DNA of 64,000 bases from Paraburkholderia sp. BL23I1N1 (GTDB lineage: Bacteria > Pseudomonadota > Gammaproteobacteria > Burkholderiales > Burkholderiaceae): the NCBI RefSeq assembly GCF_003610295.1, contig NZ_RAPV01000001.1, forward strand, positions 3,844,001-3,908,000, in the 5' to 3' direction. The notes beneath the pieces were generated by a model. The model did no database searches, was not told where the DNA came from, and saw only the letters and a list, made by a program, of their open reading frames with translations. The translations under genes and the position numbers were made by a program. Below, one piece after another: positions 48,968 to 57,552 of this stretch. Position 1 is the stretch's first letter, and the number at the start of each line of letters is the position of its first letter.

Positions 48968-49143
48968 GCAGCAACGGCGCGGTAGCGTTCGCCTTGGCCG
49001 ACGAATTGAGCGGTCGAGCGGATTTGCGCGCTTCTTGCTGCGTCAGACCCGTCGAACCGCGCCCTCCAGGCGGCGCGCTGGTGTGACGGCATTGCCCTCG
49101 AACGCCGATCAGGCATTCTTCTTCTCTTGGGAGAACTGACGGA

Positions 49144-49252
49144 ATGGATCGACTGGAAGCGCTTCAACTATTCGTCCGGGTCGTCGAGGCGGGTAGCTTG
49201 ACCAAAGCGGCCCGTGCGCTGGGCGTTGTCCAGCCGACGGTCGGCAAGCAGA
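49144..49252 (+). pseudogene. N-terminal remnant of a LysR-family regulator
   Basis: The fragment reads MDRLEALQLFVRVVEAGSLT then KAARALGVVQPTVGKQI, the complete first half of a LysR helix-turn-helix. The homology stops there. The frame continues to 49500 as antisense to the convergent GGDEF gene. The linker helix and effector domain are absent. Confidence 0.75.
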
Positions 49253-49304
49253 TTTCTCTTTCTCGCGACGCGCCGAGGACGTACCTGCAGCAACAAGTTG
49301 CCGT

Positions 49305-50063
49305 TCAGTTTTCGATCGGCATCGCAGGCGAAACCAATTGCGGATCAGCAAACTCCACGCGATTCCGCCCACCTCGCTTCGCTTTATACAAGGCCGAATC
49401 TGCTAACCCGTATGCAATATCGAAATCGGTCCGAACCGGATTGGCACTGACGCCGAAACTGGCCGTGATGCGACGATTCACAGGCGCGGCGAAAACGTAA
49501 CTACCGATCGCCCCGCGCATTTTCTCCGCCAACTGCAGTGCGTCGGCGAGATCATGCCCCGGTAACAACACCGTAAATTCTTCGCCGCCGACGCGACCGA
49601 TGACACCTTGCTCGCCGACAATGCGTCGCAAGCAATCGACGATGCCGAGTATCACCGCGTCGCCAACAGGGTGCCCGAAATCGTCATTGACTTTCTTGAA
49701 CTCGTCGATGTCGAGCAAGATCATCACTGCCCGATCAACGCGCAGCGCCTTGCTCGTGCGCTCGATCACCGCACTGCGGTTCAACACATCGGTTAACGCA
49801 TCGTGTGTCGCACGATATTGCAACTGTTGAGTCAGTGCATGCATCTCCCGCTCGGCGCGGTCGCTGCGCCCAATAAGGCGGCGCGTCTCGCGCATCAGGC
49901 GTTCATAGTGTCCGATGAGTTCAGCTAGCGCCAGGCGGCATTGCTGCGGGTCGGCGCCGACATCCGCATGAATCGCGCGCGCCTTCTCCAGCGCCTCGCT
50001 CTCGTTCTGGAACAGGTCCGGAGCGTCGTTCGAAGGTGCGTCCGAAGAGGAAGTTGAGACCAC
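49305..50063 (-). CDS. siaD: GGDEF diguanylate cyclase, SiaD-like
   Basis: A 252-residue cytoplasmic protein. A helical N-terminal stalk (residues ~20-85) is followed by a GGDEF domain with the active-site variant GGEEF (GRVGGEEFTVLLPG) and DIDEFKKVNDDFGHPVGDA. It should make c-di-GMP. The size and place match SiaD of Pseudomonas aeruginosa, which is switched on when unphosphorylated SiaC binds its stalk. GTG 50063 is chosen because of the AAGGA site, and it follows siaC by 11 bases. Confidence 0.88.
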   Translation of the reverse strand: MVSTSSSDAPSNDAPDLFQNESEALEKARAIHADVGADPQQCRLALAELIGHYERLMRETRRLIGRSDRAEREMHALTQQLQYRATHDALTDVLNRSAVIERTSKALRVDRAVMILLDIDEFKKVNDDFGHPVGDAVILGIVDCLRRIVGEQGVIGRVGGEEFTVLLPGHDLADALQLAEKMRGAIGSYVFAAPVNRRITASFGVSANPVRTDFDIAYGLADSALYKAKRGGRNRVEFADPQLVSPAMPIEN

Positions 50064-50074
50064 CGTGGCCGTCC

Positions 50075-50461
50075 TTACGTCGCAACCGGACAATCGGTGA
50101 ACTGGATCGCCGTAAAATCGGTTTGCAATTCCTCGCCGAATTCGAGAATGGTTTCGTCCTCGGCGTCGCGATACCATCTCACCAGCACGTGATTTCCAGA
50201 TGAAGCCGCCTGGTCCAACGCATCGAACACGCTGAACAGCATCTTCGTGCTCGAACTGTTGAAGTAAGTCAGCGTAACTTCAACCGTGATAGCGGCATTC
50301 TCGCAACTTGCAAGGTACTCGCGAAGCCGCTCGATGACCGGAGCATAGAACGCGGCCGCGTTCTCGGGATAAGACTCTCCCCTGAACGTCAGCACGTTCT
50401 GGTCGAATTGAAAATCGACTTCCGGCGACGTAGTCGTGGCCGCAATATAAAGATTATCCAT
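50075..50461 (-). CDS. siaC: SiaC-family regulatory phosphoprotein (DUF1987)
   Basis: A 128-residue protein of the SiaC family: NLYIAATTTSPEVDFQFDQN, LTFRGESYPENAAAFYAPVI, and the segment VTLTYFNSSSTKMLFSVFDA around the residue phosphorylated in Pseudomonas. Unphosphorylated SiaC activates the SiaD cyclase; kinase SiaB and phosphatase SiaA set its state. The phospho-acceptor Thr of P. aeruginosa appears to be Ser here. Confidence 0.92.
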   Translation of the reverse strand: MDNLYIAATTTSPEVDFQFDQNVLTFRGESYPENAAAFYAPVIERLREYLASCENAAITVEVTLTYFNSSSTKMLFSVFDALDQAASSGNHVLVRWYRDAEDETILEFGEELQTDFTAIQFTDCPVAT

Positions 50462-50481
50462 GGCGCCTACTCGTCCCTTGG

Positions 50482-51051
50482 TCAGATGATCGTCTTGAGG
50501 CAAAACAGTGTGGTTTCCGGGGCATCGACACGCGGGTAAAAGGCAAACTCCAGCGGAGCGCTCGCGTCGCGAGCCATCGTCAAAAAGCCAAGCCCCGCGC
50601 CCTTACTTTCCTCCGGCGTATCGGAGCGCAGCGATAGCTTGTACGCCTGCTTGATTTCTTCAAGCGACATGCTGCGCAACGGTTCAAGCCTCTCGCGCAG
50701 GCTGCTCACCGCCGCCGTCGCAATGGGATTGACGCATAACATGAGGTGACGCTCACCCTCGGTGGTGATGCACACCGCACCCTCGCGTATGGCGCCACCG
50801 TTGCCGCCCCCTTCGACGAGCGAGTCGGACGAATAGTGGACGATATTCTGGGAGAGTTCGATAAAGGTCGAAAACAATTTGCGCCGGGTTGGAGCGCTGA
50901 CCCCTGCAACTTCCAGTTGCAGTTTCATGACCTCACTCATCGCCGCGACGATGCTATGGGAGAAGTAGCCCTTGTGATAGAAAATCAGGTTGCGCCTCTG
51001 TGCGAGTTCGAAAAACGCGGCATCCTGATCTAAGAGTTCAAACATGTTCAT
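50482..51051 (-). CDS. siaB: SiaB-family protein kinase (DUF6272)
   Basis: A 189-residue protein of the SiaB family. It has a GHKL-type core with the N-box-like FIELSQNIVHYSSD and the G-box-like KGAGLGFLTMARDASAPL, as in anti-sigma factor kinases. It should phosphorylate SiaC and so shut off the cyclase. It follows the phosphatase gene by 8 bases and precedes siaC by 20. Confidence 0.9.
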   Translation of the reverse strand: MNMFELLDQDAAFFELAQRRNLIFYHKGYFSHSIVAAMSEVMKLQLEVAGVSAPTRRKLFSTFIELSQNIVHYSSDSLVEGGGNGGAIREGAVCITTEGERHLMLCVNPIATAAVSSLRERLEPLRSMSLEEIKQAYKLSLRSDTPEESKGAGLGFLTMARDASAPLEFAFYPRVDAPETTLFCLKTII

Positions 51052-51059
51052 GGACTACC

Positions 51060-52325
51060 TTAAACTCGTGCAAAAAATAGTGTTACGTCGTCGCGACGGG
51101 ATTCTGCGCCTTGCCAGTCGGCCAACGCGCGCTGAAGACCTTCGCATATCGCGGATAGCGATTGCGCACGGCTCTCGACAATGAGTTCGAGAGCCCGGCG
51201 CTTCCCAAAAGCAATTTTTCGCGGACCGCCGATCTGATCGATAAGCCCATCTGTCGAGACGAACAGGAGGCTACCCTGCGGAAGTGCAACGGTGTTCAGG
51301 GCCCACACATAGTCAGCCAGACTGTCGACATAGCCGACGCCCATGCGTTCGCCCGGAATGCTTTCAAAGTGATCGGCATCTGGCCGCAAAACGTGCAGCG
51401 CGATGCGTGCACCGGAAAAATGGAGTCGCTGCTGCCCGGCGTCGAACCAGAAGAAAGCGGCGTCGAGGCCGTCGTTCGACTGCGGCGACTCACCTGTCCC
51501 ATTGACTTGACCCAACAACCCCTTTACGTTGCGATTGACCGCCGCGAGAAGTGCGGCTGGGTCGCGCGGCCCGATTCGCTCGAGCGCCTGCGAGAGTGAG
51601 GCCGAAGCAAGCAGCGTCATGAAGGCGCCAGGCACGCCATGTCCAGTACAGTCGGCTACGGCGCCGAACCATCCATCGGCAAACGAAGCGAAATGATAGA
51701 AGTCGCCGCCCACCACATCACGCGGCTCCCATATCAACGTGGCATCCGGCAACATGGACGAGAGCGCGTCGCGCGAAGCGCGCAGCGTGGCTTGCTGAAT
51801 CACGCTTGCATATTCAATGCTCTGCATGATTTGACGGTTCTTTTCCGCCTGCATTTCAGCCACGGCACCCAATAGCTGATAGCCGCTGGCAAGTCCGGCG
51901 AACCGGCCCTGTCTCGTCACGATAAATCCGTCCGACAGCGCCTTGTTACCCACCTCGACCGTTTTGAAGGTCAGCGCCTCGATGCTCATGTCCGCGTCGA
52001 CGATGAGCGGCTCCTTGTCCATGAACGCGATACAGCTTTTCTTGTCGTAAAGCTCCCGGTGGAACGGTTTGCTCATTTGCGACAGGAGAATATCGCGATT
52101 GATCAGTCCGATGGGGCGGTCGCCCTCCAACACGGCCAAACTGACCATATCGCGCCGCGAATAGAAAATCTCCATTGCCAGGGAGTTCGAATCAGCCGCA
52201 TCGATGGCAGGGACTTCCTGACACAGGTCGCCGGCGCACCGCGGGCTTCCGGGTACGCCAGGGCGACGAAACTGCGCAAGCGCGGGGTGCATTTCGAGAC
52301 TACCCGTTGAACGAGAAATCAGCAC
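51060..52325 (-). CDS. siaA: SpoIIE/PP2C phosphatase with CBS-like sensor, SiaA-like
   Basis: A 421-residue protein. Residues ~40-150 look like a tandem CBS module (DMVSLAVLEGDRPIGLINRD, then SDGFIVTRQGRFAGLASGYQ). A short helix follows, then a SpoIIE-type PP2C phosphatase (LIWEPRDVVGGDFYHFASFA, ADCTGHGVPGAFMTLLA, VSTDGLIDQIGG). It would dephosphorylate SiaC. Pseudomonas SiaA instead has a periplasmic sensor and membrane helices; none are seen here, so the input is likely a cytoplasmic ligand such as a nucleotide. It is the first gene of the operon. Confidence 0.88.
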   Translation of the reverse strand: MLISRSTGSLEMHPALAQFRRPGVPGSPRCAGDLCQEVPAIDAADSNSLAMEIFYSRRDMVSLAVLEGDRPIGLINRDILLSQMSKPFHRELYDKKSCIAFMDKEPLIVDADMSIEALTFKTVEVGNKALSDGFIVTRQGRFAGLASGYQLLGAVAEMQAEKNRQIMQSIEYASVIQQATLRASRDALSSMLPDATLIWEPRDVVGGDFYHFASFADGWFGAVADCTGHGVPGAFMTLLASASLSQALERIGPRDPAALLAAVNRNVKGLLGQVNGTGESPQSNDGLDAAFFWFDAGQQRLHFSGARIALHVLRPDADHFESIPGERMGVGYVDSLADYVWALNTVALPQGSLLFVSTDGLIDQIGGPRKIAFGKRRALELIVESRAQSLSAICEGLQRALADWQGAESRRDDVTLFFARV

Positions 52326-52764
52326 GCTAATGGGTCTTTATGTCAGTTTCGTTACGCCCGGTAATTGAAGAATGCCCCCCAAAAAGGCAAGCGGGACGTG
52401 AGCGCGCCGGAAAGCCCGTGGCAAACGTTTTCGTCTTTGCAATCACGGTTTTGTGCTGATCCAAGCTCGCGTTGCGTGTTTGCGACTGCGGGTATCATGG
52501 TCTGGTTTGAGATCAATGCCATATCGCAACTTTTGATTGGCAGGCGGCATATTTCATTGCAATACTAATGCCCGATTGCGCGTTGTTGAGCGCGGGGTTT
52601 CACGGGCGTTTTATTTAGCTGAATTTTTACAGTGAACGCTGAAAACCAAGCTGGTAAGGTATTTTTCAGGATTCTTTGGGCCAATGTATACCGCAGTGAC
52701 TGATATAAGCCACAGGTCTTGCGGTTGATATTACGTTAGGCGCTAATCGAAAGGAGGTCATGAA
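52326..52764. other. Gene-free region with an orphan terminator
   Basis: About 440 bases with no protein gene. It should contain the sia operon promoter on the minus strand, and it holds a plus-strand terminator-like hairpin at 52570-52616 with no gene in front of it. Confidence 0.5.
52570..52616 (+). terminator. Terminator-like hairpin (possible end of a small RNA)
   Basis: Nested stems (GCCCG with CGGGC outside, GCGC with GCGC inside) are followed by GTTTTATTT. No plus-strand gene lies upstream within 500 bases, so the hairpin may end a non-coding RNA starting in the region 52.4-52.5 kb. Confidence 0.5.
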
Positions 52765-53426
52765 ATGACACGCGTCCGAGTTGAGGGCTTTACCATCTCG
52801 CTTGACGGATACGGAGCGGGTCCGAATCAGGACATGAGTAATCCGCTCGGCGTGGGCGGGACAGAATTGCACCAGTGGTTAGTCCCGACACGCACGTTCC
52901 AACAGACCCTATTTGGCGCCGACGGTGGCACAACGGGGATCGATGACGACTTCGCTGCGCGGGGCTTCAAGAATGTTGGCGCCTGGATTCTCGGAAGAAA
53001 CATGTTCGGGCCGATTCGCGGTTCCTGGCCCGACATGAACTGGAAAGGCTGGTGGGGGACAACCCACCCTATCACGTTCCAACTTTCATCTTGACTCATC
53101 ACGCGCGCCCGCCCATTCAGATGGAAGGCGGAACGACGTTCTACTTCGTCACGGGCGGTATTCACGAGGCGCTTGACCGGGCGCGCGACGCAGCCAACGG
53201 AATGGATGTACGCATTGGCGGCGGCGCTAACACTATCCAGCAATATCTTCGTGCGGGGCTCATCGACGAGCTGCGCGTCGCTATCTCGCCGGTCCTGCTA
53301 GGCGGGGGAGAGCGACTGTTCGAGGGGATTGACGTACGCGCTCTGGGATACGAATGCGTTCAGTTCGTTGCGTCGGAGAAAGCCACCCATGTTGTACTCC
53401 GGCGCCAGGGGCACAAGGACGCCTAA
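52765..53426 (+). pseudogene. Dihydrofolate reductase-family protein, frameshifted
   Basis: Two overlapping frames make one RibD/DHFR-like protein. The first part (VRVEGFTISLDGYGAGPNQD, then NMFGPIRGSWPDMNWKGWWG) is read from 52765, with an AAGGAGG site. The second (PPYHVPTFILTHHARPPI, then VRIGGGANTIQQYLRAGLID) is one frame over and ends at 53426. At 53054-53058 there are five G; six would give WWGDNPPYHV, the sequence expected for the family. So one G was lost in the run, either in the genome or by a sequencing error. Confidence 0.85.
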
Positions 53427-53483
53427 CAACCGGTGGCGGCGGCCCCGTTACCTCTACGTCGAAAACCGAGTACTTTTGCGTTT

Positions 53484-54149
53484 TCAACCGGCCGGTGGCT
53501 TGCCGGTGAAAACCGCCAATTGAGCGGCGAAAGCACGTTTGTAGGCGGGCCGGGCTTCGCCGCGGGCGACATAGGCGGCGAGGTTCGGATATTCGTCCAG
53601 CAGACCCGATGCTTTCAACCTGAGTAGCACTGACACCATAATCAGGTCGCCCGCGCTGAACGCACCATCGAGCCAGTCGGCGTTGCCAAGGTGATCGGAA
53701 AGCTCGCCCAGCCGGTCACGGATGCGATCCTTGACGAGAGGCAGACGCTCGTCGTACCAGGTCTTGTCTCCCTCCAGGAATTTGGTGGTTTGGAGATCGA
53801 GGATCGGCGGCTCAACCGTGTTGAGCGCGGCAAACATCCATGTGATCGCGCGTGCCCGGGCATTCGCGTCGTCAGGTAGCAGGCCGGCGTGGCGCTCTGC
53901 GATATGGAACACGATCGCCCCCGACTCGAACAGGACAAGCGCGCCTTCTTCATAGGTCGGGATCTGCCCAAAGGGATGAAGCGCTCGATGCGCGGGATCC
54001 TTCAGTACGTCGAACGAAACAAGACGAACCTCGTAACCTTGGCCGACTTCTTCAAGCGCCCAGCGAACACGCGTGTCACGCGACAGCCCCCTGCCGCTAT
54101 CGGGCGACCGTTCAAAGGCGGTGATAACGGGGGGCAGTTTAGGGGGCAC
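53484..54149 (-). CDS. Glutathione S-transferase family protein
   Basis: A 221-residue GST. The thioredoxin-like N-terminal domain contains VRWALEEVGQGYEVRLVSFD and the glutathione-binding segment FGQIPTYEEGALVLFESGAI. An all-helical C-terminal domain follows (ITWMFAALNTVEPPILDLQT, FSAGDLIMVSVLLRLKASGL). GTG 54149 with a GGAG site is preferred to an upstream Met at 54209. The substrate is unknown. Confidence 0.88.
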   Translation of the reverse strand: MPPKLPPVITAFERSPDSGRGLSRDTRVRWALEEVGQGYEVRLVSFDVLKDPAHRALHPFGQIPTYEEGALVLFESGAIVFHIAERHAGLLPDDANARARAITWMFAALNTVEPPILDLQTTKFLEGDKTWYDERLPLVKDRIRDRLGELSDHLGNADWLDGAFSAGDLIMVSVLLRLKASGLLDEYPNLAAYVARGEARPAYKRAFAAQLAVFTGKPPAG

Positions 54150-54345
54150 GGTGATTTCTCCTTTGCTGAATGTCTCGGTGAGTGCCGGATACGCAACTCC
54201 AGCGCTCACCTAGTCGACGTTCGAGAGAGGGCTAAATCGACATCCGTGAACCAATTTTATTAGACGGCGCAATTGCAGACCTTCGTGGCCGGCAAGTCAG
54301 AGTCGCGTGCCGTATGCAGCGGCCCGACATCTTATGCAGCGCTCC

Positions 54346-54951
54346 TTAGCGAAGTGCAACCGCTACCGCCTCGTCAATCTGCAGCGCAAAGCGTGCGTCA
54401 ACATCGGCCACCGTGTAGCCAATTGACAGTTCCAGATACGCGTCGCCAAGCACCAACTGAACGAATGTCGCTGCCCGCAATGCAGCAGTCGATTCGTCAA
54501 AACGCTTTCGCAGAATTTTTGCGGCAAAGGCACGCACGACCTTTGCACCATTTTCGAAAAACACCTGGCCAAGTTCCGGAAGACGCTCGGCCTCGGCAAC
54601 GATGGCCCGGTAAAGCCGCAGATAATCCGGCGTAATGAGGCTTCGTGCCAGCAACCATCCCAACTCGCGCAACTCCACTTCGGGTGCGCCATCGGTTTGC
54701 TCGCCCTGAGCGCTGGCAAGCAGCACGCCCACCTGGGCGCACATCTCGCTGACCAAACCAACGAAGAGCGCCTCCTTCGACTTGAAGTGGCGGTAGACCG
54801 TCTGTTTGCCGACGCCGGCGGCCGAGGCGACATCGTCCATCGTTGCCAGACCGAAACCCTCGCGTAAGAAAACGGTTTTCGCGCCGTCGAGGATTGCGGA
54901 CCGCTTGCGGCATTGCAGCGGGCTCAGGCCGGGGAGAGAAGAAGTGTCCAT
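54346..54951 (-). CDS. TetR family transcriptional regulator
   Basis: A 201-residue repressor with the helix-turn-helix AKTVFLREGFGLATMDDVAS then VGKQTVYRHFKSKEALF, and a TetR_C domain of the AcrR group. It is divergent from the SDR-DoxX pair. The shared gap holds three copies of a 9-base word arranged as an operator, so it most likely represses that pair and itself. Confidence 0.9.
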   Translation of the reverse strand: MDTSSLPGLSPLQCRKRSAILDGAKTVFLREGFGLATMDDVASAAGVGKQTVYRHFKSKEALFVGLVSEMCAQVGVLLASAQGEQTDGAPEVELRELGWLLARSLITPDYLRLYRAIVAEAERLPELGQVFFENGAKVVRAFAAKILRKRFDESTAALRAATFVQLVLGDAYLELSIGYTVADVDARFALQIDEAVAVALR

Positions 54952-54995
54952 GCGAGATAAATAACAGATCGTCGAGTAGTTGACAAGACTGGGCA

Positions 54996-55038
54996 GTCTC
55001 GTTTAGATTTACCCAAACGAGACCGATGGGTCTCGTTT
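54996..55038. promoter_or_regulatory. TetR operator and SDR promoter
   Basis: GTCTCGTTT (54996) faces AAACGAGAC (55015) as a perfect 9-bp inverted repeat with a 10-base spacer. A third copy GTCTCGTTT follows at 55030. A -35 box TTGACA lies at 54980-54985 with a weak -10 box inside the dyad, so a bound repressor would block the SDR promoter. Confidence 0.8.
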
Positions 55039-55079
55039 GTATGACTATTCAACTTCGCAGCCAATCATTGGAGAACGCT

Positions 55080-56003
55080 TTGAAACTGTTCATTACAGGT
55101 GGTACTGGCTTCATCGGGCAAGCGGTCGCGCGCAAGGCGATCAGCCTCGGTCATCAGGTCACGGCGCTGGTGCGCCAGGACAGCTCGGCGGCCGCCAGCG
55201 CGCTGGCACGTCTCGGTGTGACACTGTATTCCGGCGACCTGCGTGAGCCGCAGTCTTTCGCTGCGACTGCCGGTGCCGCTGATGGCGTGGTGCACGCCGC
55301 GTCGACCAACGATGCTTCCGCCGCTGCTGCTGATGAGGTCGCGGCTGTAGCGATGCTTTCGCATCTGCGTCCGGGCGCAGCGTTTGTCTATACGTCGGGC
55401 ACCTGGGTCTACGGCAATACGGAGGGGGGGCCCGCGACTGAAGCATCGGCGCTGAACCCGACACCACTCATCGCCTGGCGGCCCGCAGTGGAGCAACAGG
55501 TGCTGGCGCTAGCAGCAAGCCGCTCGATTGCCGCAGTGATCCTCAGGCCGGCGATGGTGCACGGCTACGGCGGCGGCGTTTTCGGCATGCTTGCCGGCAT
55601 GGTCCGTCAGACCGGCAGTGTGAGGATCGTCGGCGATGGTCGCAACCACTGGCCTGCCGTTCACGTCGATGATCTCGCCACGGCTTACCTGAGCGCGGTG
55701 GAGCGGGCGGCAAGCGGAGACGGTCGAGTCACGGGACAGATCTTCAACGTGGTTGCGGAAGACGCCGTTGCGGTTGCCGAAATGGGTGAAGCGATTCGGG
55801 CCTCGGTCGGCGCCGATCGCGTCGAACTCTGGCCGCTCGACGATGCTCGCAAATCGCTTGGGCCGTTCGCTGACGCACTGGCGCTCGATCAGACCGTAAG
55901 TGGCCAGCATGCCCGGCAAGTTCTTGCGTGGGAACCCCATGGCCTCGGCCTGATCGCGGACCTCTCTGTACAAAATCACTTTCAGCAAATCAACGGAGCA
56001 TGA
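55080..56003 (+). CDS. NAD-dependent epimerase/dehydratase (extended SDR)
   Basis: A 307-residue extended short-chain dehydrogenase. It opens with the Rossmann motif LFITGGTGFIGQAVARKA, and later parts read AAFVYTSGTWVYGN and WPAVHVDDLATAYLSAVERA. The usual YxxxK appears to be changed (TPLIAWRPAVEQ region). TTG 55080 with a GGAG site gives the normal N-terminus; ATG 55041 lies within the operator region and has no ribosome site. It is coupled to the DoxX gene. Confidence 0.87.
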   Translation: MKLFITGGTGFIGQAVARKAISLGHQVTALVRQDSSAAASALARLGVTLYSGDLREPQSFAATAGAADGVVHAASTNDASAAAADEVAAVAMLSHLRPGAAFVYTSGTWVYGNTEGGPATEASALNPTPLIAWRPAVEQQVLALAASRSIAAVILRPAMVHGYGGGVFGMLAGMVRQTGSVRIVGDGRNHWPAVHVDDLATAYLSAVERAASGDGRVTGQIFNVVAEDAVAVAEMGEAIRASVGADRVELWPLDDARKSLGPFADALALDQTVSGQHARQVLAWEPHGLGLIADLSVQNHFQQINGA

Positions 56004-56005
56004 CC

Positions 56006-56350
56006 ATGGCGTGGAACAGCGCATCTTTCGAATCGATTCTCGCGACGATCGTGGCGGTTCTGTTCGCGGTTGCCGGGGTGGTCAATCTCACAGGACGCGG
56101 CACGGTGAAGAGCGACTTCGTACGCTGGGGTTACCCGGCATGGTTTCATTTGCTCTGTGGCGCTCTTGAGCTGTTGTGTTCGGCACTTCTTTTTGGACAA
56201 CAAACGAGAGTCCTGGGCCTAACGCTGGCCGGTGCGATCCTGGTCGCCGTGTTCTTCACGTTGCTACGAAACCGGGAGTCGTTCAAGCATCTCGCCCCTG
56301 CGCTGATCTTCTCGGCTCTCGTTGTGGCTACTGTGGCGCTCCGCAGTTGA
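56006..56350 (+). CDS. DoxX-like membrane protein
   Basis: A 114-residue protein of four hydrophobic helices in the DoxX/DoxX-like pattern (ILATIVAVLFAVAGVVNLTG, then FVRWGYPAWFHLLCGALELL). It may be a quinone-linked or stress-related membrane component. It starts 3 bases after the SDR stop with GGAG 7 bases ahead; an ATG at 56000 overlaps the SDR stop. Confidence 0.85.
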   Translation: MAWNSASFESILATIVAVLFAVAGVVNLTGRGTVKSDFVRWGYPAWFHLLCGALELLCSALLFGQQTRVLGLTLAGAILVAVFFTLLRNRESFKHLAPALIFSALVVATVALRS

Positions 56351-56740
56351 GGCTTGCTCGCCACCAGGCGAGTGAGCCCGGGGCGCTAACAGGGCCGCGC
56401 GGGCAATCCGTGCTGCAGGTACTTGAAATACGCACACGGAAGGCCTCGCATCGAGTCAGGAATAACGATTGCCGCTTATCTCTCCGAAGCCGGCAACGGG
56501 CAGACGCTGGTGGGCTGGCGTGACCACGTGAGCGGAGAGATTGTGTGCGAGTCCGAAGGGGAATCAATCTTCCTCTGTGTCTGGTGTGTCCTGGCTCTCT
56601 GCATGATGGCACGTGGAGTCTGGCACCAGTCAGTTGTTCTTTCTGCGATTTCGGCCAGTCACTGCGGTCGGGTGGATCGTCAACAATCCGTCTGATTGGG
56701 ACAGCAGTGGCGAGACAATTTCTGCGTCCTGGGGAAACCG
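56351..56740. other. Region with no recognisable gene
   Basis: About 390 bases between the convergent DoxX and nucleotidyltransferase genes. Short open frames exist on both strands but none has a ribosome site plus a recognisable domain. Confidence 0.4.
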
Positions 56741-57346
56741 TCACGATGGTGATCTATCGTTTCTCTCCGATGCCTCGATCGCTTTGCCCAGCTTGACTAG
56801 ATATCGTTTTGCACCGGTGTAGTCTCCGCGCCACAGCCACTTCAAGCAGTTAAAAAGCTCCCATGCCAAGAATCGATCACCGTGGCGGAAAACAGTCATG
56901 TCCCGTTTCGTTGCTGAAAGGTGCGGTGATGTTCTGGACTCAAGGTATGAATCTCGATTCACAATCTCGACGAAAGGCTGCTCCACGGTAAGTTCCGTCT
57001 TGGGCGACACCACGTGAAACTCGACAGACGACATGTCCTCGAAGACAAGCTTTTGGAACGGACTGTCCGGATCGTGCATGCCGTCGAACGTGAAGAGAAC
57101 TTTCGACGGCGCGATTTGCTGGTTTATAGTTTTGAGCAACGAATGTCCGCCGCCTTCCGAACAAAAAGCGACCAGGTCGATATCAGAGAGGCGGTCTGCG
57201 CTCTCTTTTGCAAAGGACCCGACGACCACCGCACCGGTGCAATCAGGCGATTCTTGAAGGGCATCTGCGATGCGTATAAGAAGCGCGACTTGCAATGTCG
57301 TGGAAGGGTTGTTTCGCCACCTTTCAAGAAACTCTTGGAAGCGCAT
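56741..57346 (-). CDS. Nucleotidyltransferase-domain protein
   Basis: A 201-residue protein of the polymerase-beta-like nucleotidyltransferase fold. The motif VVVGSFAKESADRLSDIDLV has the G-S and D-x-D that bind the nucleotide and metal. It resembles antibiotic nucleotidyltransferases or MNT-type antitoxins in its core. The target is unknown. No HEPN partner gene is adjacent. Confidence 0.82.
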   Translation of the reverse strand: MRFQEFLERWRNNPSTTLQVALLIRIADALQESPDCTGAVVVGSFAKESADRLSDIDLVAFCSEGGGHSLLKTINQQIAPSKVLFTFDGMHDPDSPFQKLVFEDMSSVEFHVVSPKTELTVEQPFVEIVNRDSYLESRTSPHLSATKRDMTVFRHGDRFLAWELFNCLKWLWRGDYTGAKRYLVKLGKAIEASERNDRSPS

Positions 57347-57552
57347 GTGAGGCTCCGCATGATCGCAATCTGTTCACAGTACACAGTTAATGATACGTTC
57401 GATTGCCTGCAGCTGGTAACTAGCCGCGTCAGCGTCAGTCACGTGGAGCATGCCTGGCCCGTCACATCAGGCTGGGTTCGGCCATGGAGGGACACCCGTA
57501 ACGAAGCTTGGAATCGATCGGTCGAGGAAGCAGCAACGCACAGGGATGCAAG

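Noticed and set aside
56423..56695. Small plus-strand frame after the DoxX gene
   Set aside because: No ribosome site and no domain; composition changes abruptly along the frame.
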